Source: an uncultured beta proteobacterium (GTDB lineage: Bacteria > Pseudomonadota > Gammaproteobacteria > Burkholderiales > Rhodocyclaceae). From it: DNA of 24,024 bases. Each line of letters starts with the position of its first letter. Within the stretch, counting starts at the first letter, position 1. Location: positions 1-24,024 of the forward strand of contig CAIVZW010000400.1 of NCBI GenBank assembly GCA_903910495.1, read 5' to 3'. The notes beneath the pieces are model-generated. The model was not told where the DNA came from. It did not search any database and saw only the letters and a list, made by a program, of their open reading frames with translations. The position numbers and the translations under genes were made by a program. This document shows, piece after piece, positions 1-7,277 of this stretch.

Positions 1-228
1 GTGATCGCCGCCAACCCCGAGGCCATCGTCGCCAGCGGCATGGGTGAATCGCGCCCCGAATGGCTGGACGACTGGAAGCGCTGGACATCGATCACCGCCG
101 TCGCCCGCAACAACCTCTTCTTCGTCCTGCCGGACCTGATCCAGCGCCACACCCCGCGCCTGCTCGAGGGCGCCGAACGGCTGTGCCAGCACCTCGAAAC
201 GGCACGCTCCCGCAGGCCCCTTGGATAG
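1..228 (+). CDS. Cobalamin-binding (BtuF-like) ABC substrate-binding protein, 3' end only
   Basis: The frame is open from the first base and stops at 226-228, so only the last 75 codons of a gene that begins outside the window are present. The initial GTG is most likely an internal Val. The residues AANPEAIVASGMGESRPEWL, then WKRWTSITAV, then NNLFFVLPDLIQRHTPRLLEGAERLC resemble the C-terminal lobe of periplasmic cobalamin/iron-siderophore binding proteins of the BtuF type. In that family this part carries the P-E-x-I-(I/V) strand and a final helix following a (I/P)-x-R-P-(S/T)PR-type segment. The protein would deliver corrinoids to an inner-membrane ABC importer. A cobalamin adenosyltransferase gene lies at 19463, but it is too far away to be in the same operon. 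The family call is fairly safe; the exact ligand is inference. Confidence 0.7.
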   Translation: MIAANPEAIVASGMGESRPEWLDDWKRWTSITAVARNNLFFVLPDLIQRHTPRLLEGAERLCQHLETARSRRPLG

Positions 229-390
229 GCAATCCTGGCGCTGAGCCGGCGGCGATGCCCGTCGATGCTTGGTTATGCTGCGGGCAGCCTGCGGATCGCC
301 AGTTCATGGGTACTGCAGCCCGGTCATCGGGCGCATACCCCGCCACGATGGACGCCGCCGGCCAAACCGGCTATGCTTCGCAACCTCCAC

Positions 391-467
391 GCGCCCGTAG
401 CTCAGCTGGATAGAGTGCCACCCTCCGAAGGTGGAAGTCGCACGTTCGAATCGTGTCGGGCGCGCCA
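391..467 (+). tRNA. tRNA-Arg, anticodon CCG
   Basis: A complete cloverleaf can be drawn. The acceptor stem GCGCCCG (391-397) pairs with CGGGCGC (457-463), followed by discriminator G464 and an encoded CCA (465-467). The D-arm contains GCTCAGCTGGATAGAG. The anticodon stem CCACC (418-422) pairs with GGTGG (430-434) around the loop CTCCGAA, which places anticodon CCG at 425-427. The T-arm is GCACG-TTCGAAT-CGTGT with one G-T pair. It reads CGG arginine codons. A TATGCT at 372-377 sits at -10 distance but I see no good -35. A strong hairpin follows at once, and an IS256-type element is inserted just beyond it. Confidence 0.97.
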
Positions 468-476
468 GTCACACCT

Positions 477-510
477 GAAAATGGGTACCTGATTCCAGGT
501 GCCCATTTTC
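477..510 (+). terminator. Hairpin terminator after tRNA-Arg
   Basis: A 15-bp stem with a 4-nt loop: 477-491 pairs with 496-510 with one G-T pair, loop ATTC. The stem base is A/T-rich (GAAAA/TTTTC), so the 3' arm ends in TTTTC and serves as a short U-tract. It starts 10 nt after the CCA end of the tRNA, the right place for termination of the tRNA transcript. Nine bases later the left end of the insertion sequence begins. Confidence 0.75.
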
Positions 511-518
511 ATTCCGGG

Positions 519-543
519 GTAGTGTGCTGACTTGTGTGCAAAA
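519..543 (+). repeat. Left terminal inverted repeat of the IS256-type element (putative)
   Basis: The 25 nt begin GTAGTGTGCTGAC and end TTGTGTGCAAAA. Against the complement of 1937-1961, the first 7 positions match except one and the last 9 match exactly. The middle needs gaps. The exact tip is uncertain because no target duplication anchors it. Confidence 0.55.
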
Positions 544-627
544 GCGCCGGGGCTAGAAAGCTCGGGGTGGTCATGGTAAGAGGTTGATTAACGAGATCGA
601 CCTTTTTAACCCTGATGAGAGGGCACC

Positions 628-1824
628 ATGACCACGACTAAGCGTAATACGAAGCGGACTTCGGTGAAAGCGTTGGTGGCGGGCGACCGCGACCTGATGA
701 AGTTGCTGATGAAGGAGGCTTTGCAGGAAGTGCTTGAAGGCGAGATGGCTGCGTTTATTGGCGCGGCCCCGAGTGAGCGGACGGACAGCCGGCAGGGATA
801 CCGGGCGGGTTACTACAGCCGCTCGCTGGTCACCCGGATCGGCAAGCTGGAGCTGCGCGTGCCGCGGGATCGTGGCGGCGAATTCTCGACAGCCCTGTTC
901 GAGCGCTACGCGCGCAGCGAGAAAGCGCTGGTCGGGGCCCTGGCCGAGATGTATGTCCAGGGCGTCTCGACGCGCAAGGTCAAGGCCATCACCGAGGAGT
1001 TATGTGGCCACAGTTTCTCGGCCAGCACGATCAGCAGCATCAACAAGGGGCTCGATGAGGTGCTTGATCGATTTGCCCAGCGCCCCTTGGAGGAAGCCTA
1101 CCCTTACCTGATTTTGGATGCACGCTACGAGAAGGTACGTGAATCCGGCGTCATTCGTTCTCTGGCAGTCCTCATTGCGATCGGCATCAATTGGGAAGGC
1201 CAACGCCAGGTTCTGGCCGTTGAATTGGCCAACCGGGAAAGCCAAGGCAGCTGGAAAGAATTTCTACTGCGCTTAAAGCAGCGGGGCTTGTCCGGCGTCG
1301 AGTTCGTGGTCTCCGACGATCATGCCGGACTCAGGAAAGCGATCAGCGAGGTGCTGACCGAAGCGGCCTGGCAACGCTGTTACGTGCATTTCCTGCGCAA
1401 TGCCTTGGACTATCTTCCAAGGAAAGCCGACGACGATTGCCTGCAAGAGCTGCGCTGGATCTACGACCGGCGCGACAGCCAGGAAGCGAACCGCGACCTT
1501 GCCGCCTGGATCGCCAAATGGCAGGGCAAGTATCCCAAGCTCGTCGACTGGGCCGAGAGCAACATCGGCGAGACGCTAACCTTCTACCGGCTACCGCGCG
1601 CGCACCACAAGCACATGAAGAGCAGCAACATGCTTGAACGGCTCAATGAGGAGATCAAGCGCTGCACCCGCGTCGTGCGCATCTTCCCGAACATCCCATC
1701 CTGCCTGCGACTGGTCCGGGCCCTGTGCGTCGAGACGCACGAGACCTGGCTCGAGGATAACCGTTATCTGAACATGACGCTCCTCGCGGAGCAGAAGAAG
1801 GAGTTACTGAGACTGGCCGCGTAA
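628..1824 (+). CDS. IS256-family (mutator-type) DDE transposase
   Basis: This 398-residue protein has the family's usual length. It catalyses cut-and-paste or copy-out transposition of the surrounding element. The catalytic triad is visible. The first Asp is D164 in LILDARYEKVRESG, which is the mutator-family signature. The second is in FVVSDDHAGLRKAI (about D230). The Glu is in NMLERLNEEIKRCTRVVRIFPN (about E337). The family's CYVHFLRNAL segment with its conserved Cys-x-x-His lies at about 251-258. The ATG at 628 is preceded by GAGAGG at 616-621. The frame is intact with no frameshift, so the enzyme is probably functional. GC content is close to that of the core genes, not to the AT-rich caspase gene nearby. 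Confidence 0.95.
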   Translation: MTTTKRNTKRTSVKALVAGDRDLMKLLMKEALQEVLEGEMAAFIGAAPSERTDSRQGYRAGYYSRSLVTRIGKLELRVPRDRGGEFSTALFERYARSEKALVGALAEMYVQGVSTRKVKAITEELCGHSFSASTISSINKGLDEVLDRFAQRPLEEAYPYLILDARYEKVRESGVIRSLAVLIAIGINWEGQRQVLAVELANRESQGSWKEFLLRLKQRGLSGVEFVVSDDHAGLRKAISEVLTEAAWQRCYVHFLRNALDYLPRKADDDCLQELRWIYDRRDSQEANRDLAAWIAKWQGKYPKLVDWAESNIGETLTFYRLPRAHHKHMKSSNMLERLNEEIKRCTRVVRIFPNIPSCLRLVRALCVETHETWLEDNRYLNMTLLAEQKKELLRLAA

Positions 1825-1936
1825 TCGGCCGCGCGTTGTCAGCGCCGCTTCGGGCTATGACCGAAGGAAATCCCTGTGGGACGCCCTCCGCGCCACCGAC
1901 AACGCAAAGAAACATCAACCGAAGACCTGATTACTA

Positions 1937-1961
1937 TTTTGCACAATTTGACTTACACAAC
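1937..1961 (-). repeat. Right terminal inverted repeat of the IS256-type element (putative)
   Basis: This is the counterpart of 519-543 in inverted orientation. The shared inner block is TTGTGCAAAA-like and the shared outer block is GTTGTGT. About 112 bases of non-coding element sequence separate it from the transposase stop. That stretch holds the inverted pair GCGTTGTC (1833-1840) and GACAACGC (1898-1905), which could fold. Confidence 0.55.
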
Positions 1962-2056
1962 TAATGTGATTAACGGCATACCTCAGTTAAGCTCATTTTT
2001 TGGAGCCTGTGAGGGTTCAAAGATGGGCGCACTGACCCAAGAATAGAGGAGTAAGA

Positions 2057-2197
2057 ATGGCAAAGCCCGTTGTGATTGGTGCCCGGAGCTTCCGGACCCA
2101 GAGCAGTGCCCTTGAACATTTCAAGGTTCTTCTGCACCGTTATCAAGATGGTCAGCGCATTGCCGATCAGGGTGGCCATACTTTTCGCACCTGGTAA
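2057..2197 (+). pseudogene. DUF3223 (DCL-like) protein, truncated N-terminal remnant
   Basis: An ATG preceded by GAGGAG (2046-2051) opens a 46-codon frame. It begins MAKPVVIGARSFRTQSSALE and continues HFKVLLHRYQDGQRIADQ. This matches the N-terminal half of small DUF3223 proteins (plant DCL-related), which typically start with a short beta segment (I-x-S/A-R-x-F) followed by a helix of the type AxxxFxxxLxRYxxGxxI. The normal protein is about 90-100 residues and continues with a conserved aromatic-rich half. Here the frame ends at TAA after HTFRTW, and none of the other frames downstream to 2400 restores a convincing second half. I read it as the 5' part of a gene cut by rearrangement next to the IS element. 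The cellular role of DUF3223 in bacteria is not known to me. Confidence 0.5.
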
Positions 2198-2667
2198 GCG
2201 GATTTCGAGCCGCCAGGAGCTGGTCGAGAGAAATTCCGGACGGGGTCGTTTCCGATCCGGCTGACGGGCAGACCACGGCGACCTTCCTCGACAGCGCTGT
2301 GGCTGATGCTTTCCGCGCCTTCCACAACGATCAGGCCATGCTCCGAATCCTCTCTCGGGAGGCGAATCTTCAAACTGCTAGCTCAGCGCGGCGGCCGAAA
2401 GTAGCGCGGCCTATCTCCCTTGTGTAATCGCGTGCTGCTTGGCTGAGTCGATCTAAGGATGCCGCAGTGAAGAGGTCAACCCGCGCACAGATTGGCTTGC
2501 CACCGCTATCAATAGCGAGGATGAGCGATTGTGCTTTAGCAATATCCGCCGGAATCTTTGGTTTGAACAGTCGCTGCCGAATTCCTTTGATTCTGTCTGA
2601 ACGACTGGGAACCAAGGCTAATGACCGGCATTCTCGTTGGACTGTGTGCAGAGGAGTGTTTTCATGA
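2198..2667. other. Stretch without a recognisable gene
   Basis: I see no convincing gene here. A plus-strand frame from about 2233 is open for roughly 60 codons (it reads GVVSDPADGQTTATFLDSAV) and a minus-strand frame is open from about 2732 to 2370 (it reads ILAIDSGGKPICARVDLF). Neither has a supporting ribosome-binding site or a family I recognise. Both are probably decayed coding DNA. No terminator is obvious for the aminotransferase that ends at 2668. Confidence 0.4.
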
Positions 2668-3996
2668 TTAGCCTGCCACAGTTGTTGACGTGTCCTGGAT
2701 GGCTGCGCGCAACAGGTCGACCATGCGGTCAATCTCAGCGGGCGAACAGATAAATGCTGGCGCGAGCACCAGCGAGTCGCCGGGTGCGCGTGTCAGCAGA
2801 CCACGATCGAATGCAGCGGCCTGCGTTTCTGATCCGCGTTGACCCGGTGCGCCGGGTCGCATCGCGAGCTCAATACCTGCCGCCAGGCCGATATTGCGAA
2901 CGCTGACTACGTCGGGCATATCCGCCAAAGAATGTACGGCGCGTTCGAAATGGGACGAGAGCGCGAGTACGCGTGCGGGTAGCTCTTCCTCTTCGATGAC
3001 GTCGATCATGGCCAGTGCGGCCGCGCAAGCGAGCGGATGCCCCGAACAGGTATAGCCGTGCATTAATTCCGAGAGATGAAGCGGCCCGCTCATGATGGCA
3101 TCATGTATCGCGCGGCTAACAATAACACCACCCAGTGGCGCAGCGCCATTGGTGACGGTCTTGGCGAACAGAATCATATCCGGCACCACGCCGAAAGCCT
3201 GTGCCGCAAACATCGCACCGAGGCGTCCGAAACCGGTGATGACCTCGTCGAAAATCAGCAATAATCCGTGTCGATCGCAAATCTCGCGAATCCGCTGCAG
3301 GTATCCGACGGGCGGCACCAATACGCCGGTGGATCCGGAGACAGGCTCCAGAATCACGGCCGCGATATTGGAGGCGTCGTGGAGTGCGATGATGCGGTTT
3401 TCGAGTTCGTCCGCCATCTCCACACCGTGCTGCGGGTGTCCACGAACGAAAGCCTGGGTCTGCGGGTCCCAGGTCGCGCGCAAGTGGTCGGCGCGTAACA
3501 TGGCACCACCGAATGCGCGGCGATTGTTGACCATGCCACCGACGGATATGCCGCCAAAGCCGACGCCGTGAAATCCGCGTTCGCGACCGACAAATAAATT
3601 GCGTTGGCCCTCGCCACGAACCTGCGCATACGCCAGCGCAATCTTCATTGCCGTGTCGCACGCTTCCGAGCCGCTGTTAACCAGGAATACCCGATCCAGT
3701 CCGGGTGGCGCGAGTGCTGCAATGCGTTCGGCGAGCGCGAAAGCGCCTGGATGTCCGACCTGGAAATTCGATGAGAAATCGAGCGTATCGATCTGGCGCT
3801 TCATCGCTTCGCTAATGCGCGGGTGGCGGTGTCCGGCACCCACGCACCAAAGACCCGACGAGCCGTCGAGCACCTCGCGACCGTCCGCGGTGCGGTACAA
3901 AATCCCTTCAGCTGAAACGACCAGACGCGGCGAAGTTTTGAATTGTCGGTTCGGCGTAAATGGCATCCAGAATGCATCAAGCGATGGTGATGTCAT
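2668..3996 (-). CDS. Class III aminotransferase, beta-alanine (omega-amino acid)--pyruvate type
   Basis: A PLP enzyme of 442 residues, expected to move an amino group from an omega-amino acid such as beta-alanine to pyruvate in the cytoplasm. It is colinear with the BauA/omega-APT subgroup. It starts SLDAFWMPFTPNRQFKTSPR, followed by GLWCVGAGHRHPRI (48-61), the phosphate-binding SGSEA (108-112), GRERGFHG (137-144), the Asp of LLIFDEVITGFGR (D250, pairs with the PLP nitrogen) and the Schiff-base Lys K279 in LFAKTVTNGAAPLGG. GYTCSGHPLACAA (314-326) is the usual C-terminal signature. I place the start at the ATG 3996-3994. An in-frame ATG lies 31 codons upstream, but the homologous region begins at residue 1 of the shorter form and a GAGAA precedes it. 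No partner dehydrogenase or regulator is adjacent, so the physiological substrate is inference. Confidence 0.88.
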   Translation of the reverse strand: MTSPSLDAFWMPFTPNRQFKTSPRLVVSAEGILYRTADGREVLDGSSGLWCVGAGHRHPRISEAMKRQIDTLDFSSNFQVGHPGAFALAERIAALAPPGLDRVFLVNSGSEACDTAMKIALAYAQVRGEGQRNLFVGRERGFHGVGFGGISVGGMVNNRRAFGGAMLRADHLRATWDPQTQAFVRGHPQHGVEMADELENRIIALHDASNIAAVILEPVSGSTGVLVPPVGYLQRIREICDRHGLLLIFDEVITGFGRLGAMFAAQAFGVVPDMILFAKTVTNGAAPLGGVIVSRAIHDAIMSGPLHLSELMHGYTCSGHPLACAAALAMIDVIEEEELPARVLALSSHFERAVHSLADMPDVVSVRNIGLAAGIELAMRPGAPGQRGSETQAAAFDRGLLTRAPGDSLVLAPAFICSPAEIDRMVDLLRAAIQDTSTTVAG

Positions 3997-4448
3997 GAAG
4001 TTCTCATTAAATAATAGGAAATCCAATAGTTCTTGGGGAAGTATGGCTGATGCCGTTTCTGCGGTCAATCGCCGATTCTGGGCCGGCATGCGTCATAATT
4101 TGGCCGAATGGCCTCAATGGCAGAGGTGCGGCCCCTGAGAAGGCCGCCGGCAGCAAACCACGCCACGCGATCCATATTCCCCACTCATTAAGTTCGATTT
4201 CGGTCAGCGACTTCTGAGCACCAAAGGTCTGCAATCAGCTCACTGCAGACAAACGATCGCCCCAATGTAAAGCCACCCGAACAAGCCATAACTTGCCCGG
4301 GTGACTGCCGCTATGCCGCTTTCGAAAACTCCAATATCTGAGCTGGCGGCATTTTCCTCTCCCGTACTGCACAGCGACTCCCCTGTCATTGAGATTAGGC
4401 GTAATCTGAAGTATTTCTTACAGAGCACCGACCTCAAAAGGTGAAAAA
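3997..4448. other. Intergenic region between the divergent aminotransferase and caspase genes
   Basis: About 450 bases without a supportable gene. Minus-strand frames of 75 and 82 codons exist, but they lack family resemblance. The region probably holds both divergent promoters and becomes AT-richer towards the caspase gene. I could not identify a clear sigma-70 pair. The sequence AAAAGGTG at 4436-4443 is the ribosome-binding site for the gene starting at 4449. Confidence 0.4.
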
Positions 4449-6851
4449 ATGCTTCCACGCAGAGTTCACTTTCTTCTTTCTTTCGCACTTATCCTGACGG
4501 GGTGTGCTGGGATGTTGGCAACCACACCCCAGATAAATCTTGACTCAAGCGATAAGAAAATGGAGGTAAAAAGCAAGGTTTCAGGAGTTGGTACTCTTGA
4601 TTACTCTCCCGATGGAATCAATCTGGTTTCGGGCGGTCTTCTTCCTTCGTTAAGAATATGGGATGTTGCGAATGCAAAAGGCGTACGCATAATCCCGTTT
4701 CCCGTCGAATATGGAGTTCTTGATACCGCCTATTCTCCAGATGGAAAGCTGTTAGCTGGATCAGGTAGAAAAGGGCTTATCAGCGGTGATGTAACAAAAC
4801 TCTGGGATGCCGCTTCCGGTCAGGAGGTACGCACCATTGCTGGTGATTTTGGAGGATTCCTGTCGTTTTCTCCTGACGGAAAATTTCTATTAGGAACCGC
4901 TTTAAAGGGCGGCCTGTTTGATCTCTCACATGTCACCAAGTTAGCAGACACTCAAACTGGCCAAGTGCTCAAAGAGTTTGAAGGATATCGGCATGGAGCC
5001 ATTTCTCTTGATGGCAGATATATTGTTCTTGCGGGCTCAGCAGGTAGTTCGAAAGAACAACACATCCGCTTGTTGGACATAAAAACAGGGCAGGAGATTT
5101 GGCGAAATTCTTTTGGAAGAACAGATTCAATTATCTTCTCTCCGGATAGCAAACACATCCTGGCATCACATTCAGAATTCAAAGGAGCTTTAGGTTCTCA
5201 GGCAAACATATCCGTGGTACTGCTCGACATCGCAACCGGAAAACAAGTTAAGGAAATTATCAGGTTTTCTGTCGATGGCACCCTTCTGGCTCATGAGAAG
5301 GAATACCAGAAAATCAAGAACCTTACAGTCTCTCCGGATGGAACACTTGTATTGACTGCGAATGAGCGAGGGGAATACAAATTATGGAATATCGCAACCG
5401 GAACATTGATCCGACAATTAAAACGGCCTGACGAAAAACTTATCCTCGATGTGAGTCCTGCCCATGCAGCTTTCTCTCCAAATGGAAAGCTGATTGCAAT
5501 CTCCTCTGCAGCATCTCTTAGGCTGTACAACGTTGCCAGCGGTGACGAAGCCGCGGCGATGATCGCTTTTGATGATGGCGAATGGCTCGTGACTACACCC
5601 AGTGGGTATTACAACTCCTCTGAAAAGGGCGATGAATACCTGAGTGTCAGTGTTGCAGGGCAGCCCTTCAGTATTTCTCAACTTCGGGAGTCATTTTACC
5701 GGCCAGACCTTGTCAAGGTTGCTCTCTCTGGCGGAACGCTAAATGACTACAAGAAAATTGCTGACATTAAGCCACCTCCAGTTGTAACAATCGTTGATAC
5801 ACCAGCGACCACAACCAATTCAACGATTACCGTTTCTTTGCAGGTAAAAGAGCAAGGCGGAGGCATCGGCGACGTACGTCTGTATCGCAATGGCACGGCA
5901 GTTGTAATGGAAAAATCTCGCAACAAGGCAACGACCGTCAATGATCGGGGAAATCAGATATTGCGTTACAACGTCAGCCTAGAGCCCGGAACGAATACCA
6001 TTCGAGCCATCGCTTTCAATGCCGACAATAGTATGCAAAGTACAGACGCGATTGCTGACGTGAAAGCAAGCATTTCAGCAAAACCTCCTGCACTCTACGC
6101 GATCGTTGTTGGCATCAAGGATTTTGCAAATCCAAGACTAGCGCTCACATACCCCGTTGCCGATGCACAATTGTTCGCGACAACTCTGGAAGAAAAGGGG
6201 CAAGGTCTATACAGCGCAATTCATGTCCGCCGCCTTCTAAAACCGGAGGAAACTACAAACACTGCGATTGTTGCTGCACTCAGGCAGGCACAGCGTGATG
6301 TCGGACCAGAGGATTTATTTGTATTTTATGTGGCGAGCCACGGTACGATCGACGATGGGCAATATCTTCTCATTACGTCCAATGTTGGCTCTACCTCAAC
6401 GGCACGACTGAAACAGGATGCGCTTACTCAAGACGCGCTCAAGGAATTGATCGCAAACATCCCCGCATCCAAGAAACTCGTTGTTCTTGATACCTGTAGT
6501 GCTGGGCAAATGGGAGACGCAATTCAAGTCGCCATGCTAACGCGCGGAATGAGCGATGACACCGCAATGAAGGTGCTTTCTCGTGCAGTCGGTTCAACTG
6601 TCTTATCGGCAGCTACTTCAGTTCAAGAGGCTTTGGAAGGCTACAAGGGCCATGGATTATTCACGTACGTAATCGTGGAAGGTTTGAAGGGTGCGGCCGA
6701 TGCCAATAAAGACGGTTTCGTGAAAACGTTGGAGTTGGCTGACTATGTGGATACTCAAGTTCCAGAACTTGCGGATACCGTATTCAAGCACAAACAGTAT
6801 CCAATCGTTTCGCCAACTGGTCAGGGATTCCCTTTAGTGAAGGTGCGGTAG
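4449..6851 (+). CDS. Lipoprotein with seven-bladed WD40 propeller and C-terminal caspase-like (C14) peptidase
   Basis: 800 residues. A lipoprotein signal occupies 1-19 with lipobox LTGC (Cys19), so the mature protein is predicted to be membrane-anchored and exported. Seven WD40-like repeats follow, each with an xFSPDGK-type strand and a LWD-x-x-TG turn: starts near 49, 93, 138, 182, 227, 293 and 340. Together they make one complete beta-propeller. The linker FDDGEWLVTTPSGYYNSSEK and FYRPDLV (to about 422) is typical of bacterial WD40-caspase proteins. A beta-sandwich (about 443-545, VVTIVDTPATTTNSTITVSL) leads to the C14 domain (about 548-800). That domain has His631 in YVASHG and Cys683 in VVLDTCSAGQ, so the dyad is intact. 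AAAAGGTG lies 5 nt before the ATG. The gene is clearly AT-richer than its neighbours, which suggests transfer. Targets are unknown. Related proteins are discussed in regulated death, signalling and defence, but nothing here settles the role. Confidence 0.92.
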   Translation: MLPRRVHFLLSFALILTGCAGMLATTPQINLDSSDKKMEVKSKVSGVGTLDYSPDGINLVSGGLLPSLRIWDVANAKGVRIIPFPVEYGVLDTAYSPDGKLLAGSGRKGLISGDVTKLWDAASGQEVRTIAGDFGGFLSFSPDGKFLLGTALKGGLFDLSHVTKLADTQTGQVLKEFEGYRHGAISLDGRYIVLAGSAGSSKEQHIRLLDIKTGQEIWRNSFGRTDSIIFSPDSKHILASHSEFKGALGSQANISVVLLDIATGKQVKEIIRFSVDGTLLAHEKEYQKIKNLTVSPDGTLVLTANERGEYKLWNIATGTLIRQLKRPDEKLILDVSPAHAAFSPNGKLIAISSAASLRLYNVASGDEAAAMIAFDDGEWLVTTPSGYYNSSEKGDEYLSVSVAGQPFSISQLRESFYRPDLVKVALSGGTLNDYKKIADIKPPPVVTIVDTPATTTNSTITVSLQVKEQGGGIGDVRLYRNGTAVVMEKSRNKATTVNDRGNQILRYNVSLEPGTNTIRAIAFNADNSMQSTDAIADVKASISAKPPALYAIVVGIKDFANPRLALTYPVADAQLFATTLEEKGQGLYSAIHVRRLLKPEETTNTAIVAALRQAQRDVGPEDLFVFYVASHGTIDDGQYLLITSNVGSTSTARLKQDALTQDALKELIANIPASKKLVVLDTCSAGQMGDAIQVAMLTRGMSDDTAMKVLSRAVGSTVLSAATSVQEALEGYKGHGLFTYVIVEGLKGAADANKDGFVKTLELADYVDTQVPELADTVFKHKQYPIVSPTGQGFPLVKVR

Positions 6852-7040
6852 CGGTTTGCCCTCGGAAGACAATAGGGCAACCACTCCCGCGCAGGCACAG
6901 AGCGCACTCAATGCCCACAACAGCCCCTTGGTGAACCCCGTAAAGACAGATCTGCCGTATACCCAAAGGAAGGCAACGAGGGCCAGCGCCAGCACAACCA
7001 GCATCGAATACTTGGAAAATCCCACGCCACCCCAGTTCAT
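6834..7040 (-). CDS. Possible small two-helix membrane protein
   Basis: A 68-codon frame convergent with the caspase gene, overlapping its last 18 bases. From the ATG at 7040-7038 it reads MNWGGVGFSKYSMLVVLALA, then a turn with WVYGRSVFTGFTK, a second hydrophobic stretch LLWALSALCACAGVVALL and a polar end SSEGKPLPHLH. Two well-spaced hydrophobic helices in one frame are more than expected by chance. GC content is like the core genes and unlike the caspase gene. Against it, the ribosome-binding site is weak: GAGGTC lies about 12 nt upstream. I do not recognise a family. An earlier in-frame ATG at 7079 would add 13 residues encoded by a tandem repeat. Confidence 0.4.
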   Translation of the reverse strand: MNWGGVGFSKYSMLVVLALALVAFLWVYGRSVFTGFTKGLLWALSALCACAGVVALLSSEGKPLPHLH

Positions 7041-7047
7041 AACGAAG

Positions 7048-7089
7048 CCCGACCTCAATTCCGAAGACCCCGACCTCAATGCTGAGACC
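7048..7089. repeat. Short tandem repeat, period 21
   Basis: Two adjacent 21-nt units share their first 12 bases exactly (CCCGACCTCAAT at 7048-7059 and 7069-7080) and diverge in the remainder. They lie in the presumed upstream region of the small membrane ORF on the minus strand. On that strand one frame reads IEVG twice. Confidence 0.6.
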
Positions 7090-7142
7090 CAAAAGCAAAG
7101 GCCCCGCCGGTCATGAGACGAACAGGGCCATGGAAGTTCTGG

Positions 7143-7189
7143 CGGCAGTCGCGGAATCGAACCACGGACACGCGGAGGTATTTCCCCGC
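7143..7189 (-). other. Degenerate tRNA-like 3' half (anticodon arm plus T-arm)
   Basis: Read on the minus strand, the segment gives an anticodon-type stem GCGGG/TCCGC with an 8-nt loop GAAATACC, a variable loop GTGTC, and a T-arm CGTGG-TTCGATT-CCGCG. The variable loop plus T-arm are nearly those of tRNA-Phe of proteobacteria. The loop has 8 bases instead of 7. No complementary 5' acceptor strand is found nearby, and the following ACTGCCGCCA puts the CCA one base out of register. It is therefore not a functional tRNA. It could be a decayed tRNA or a tRNA fragment left by an integrated element. Confidence 0.4.
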
Positions 7190-7277
7190 CTCTGTGTCAA
7201 ACGGCAGCCTATAGCAAGGCTTACACACCGTCACAAAAACGCTGAATACTCGCAACAGACAACTCATCCGGCAATTG

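Larger units (their letters stand above)
519..1961 (+). mobile_element. IS256-family insertion sequence, about 1.44 kb
   Basis: A single transposase gene (628-1824) is flanked by imperfect terminal inverted repeats. The left end (519-543) starts GTAGTGT and ends GTGTGCAAAA. The right end (1937-1961), read on the minus strand, starts GTTGTGT and ends ATTGTGCAAAA. Outer and inner blocks match while the middle differs by small indels. I could not find an identical 8-9 bp target duplication outside these ends: 511-518 reads ATTCCGGG and 1962-1969 reads TAATGTGA. Either the true tips lie a few bases away, or one flank was rearranged after insertion. The element sits between a tRNA terminator and a broken gene, a common landing zone. 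Confidence 0.75.

Noticed and set aside
2370..2732. Minus-strand frame of 120 codons overlapping the aminotransferase 3' end
   Set aside because: Its beginning lies inside the aminotransferase gene in another frame. The remainder has no ribosome-binding site or family; at most it is decayed coding DNA.
7140..7189. A functional tRNA on the minus strand ending in CCA
   Set aside because: The CCA is one base out of register with the T-arm, the anticodon loop has 8 bases and no 5' acceptor strand exists, so I list it only as a degenerate fragment.
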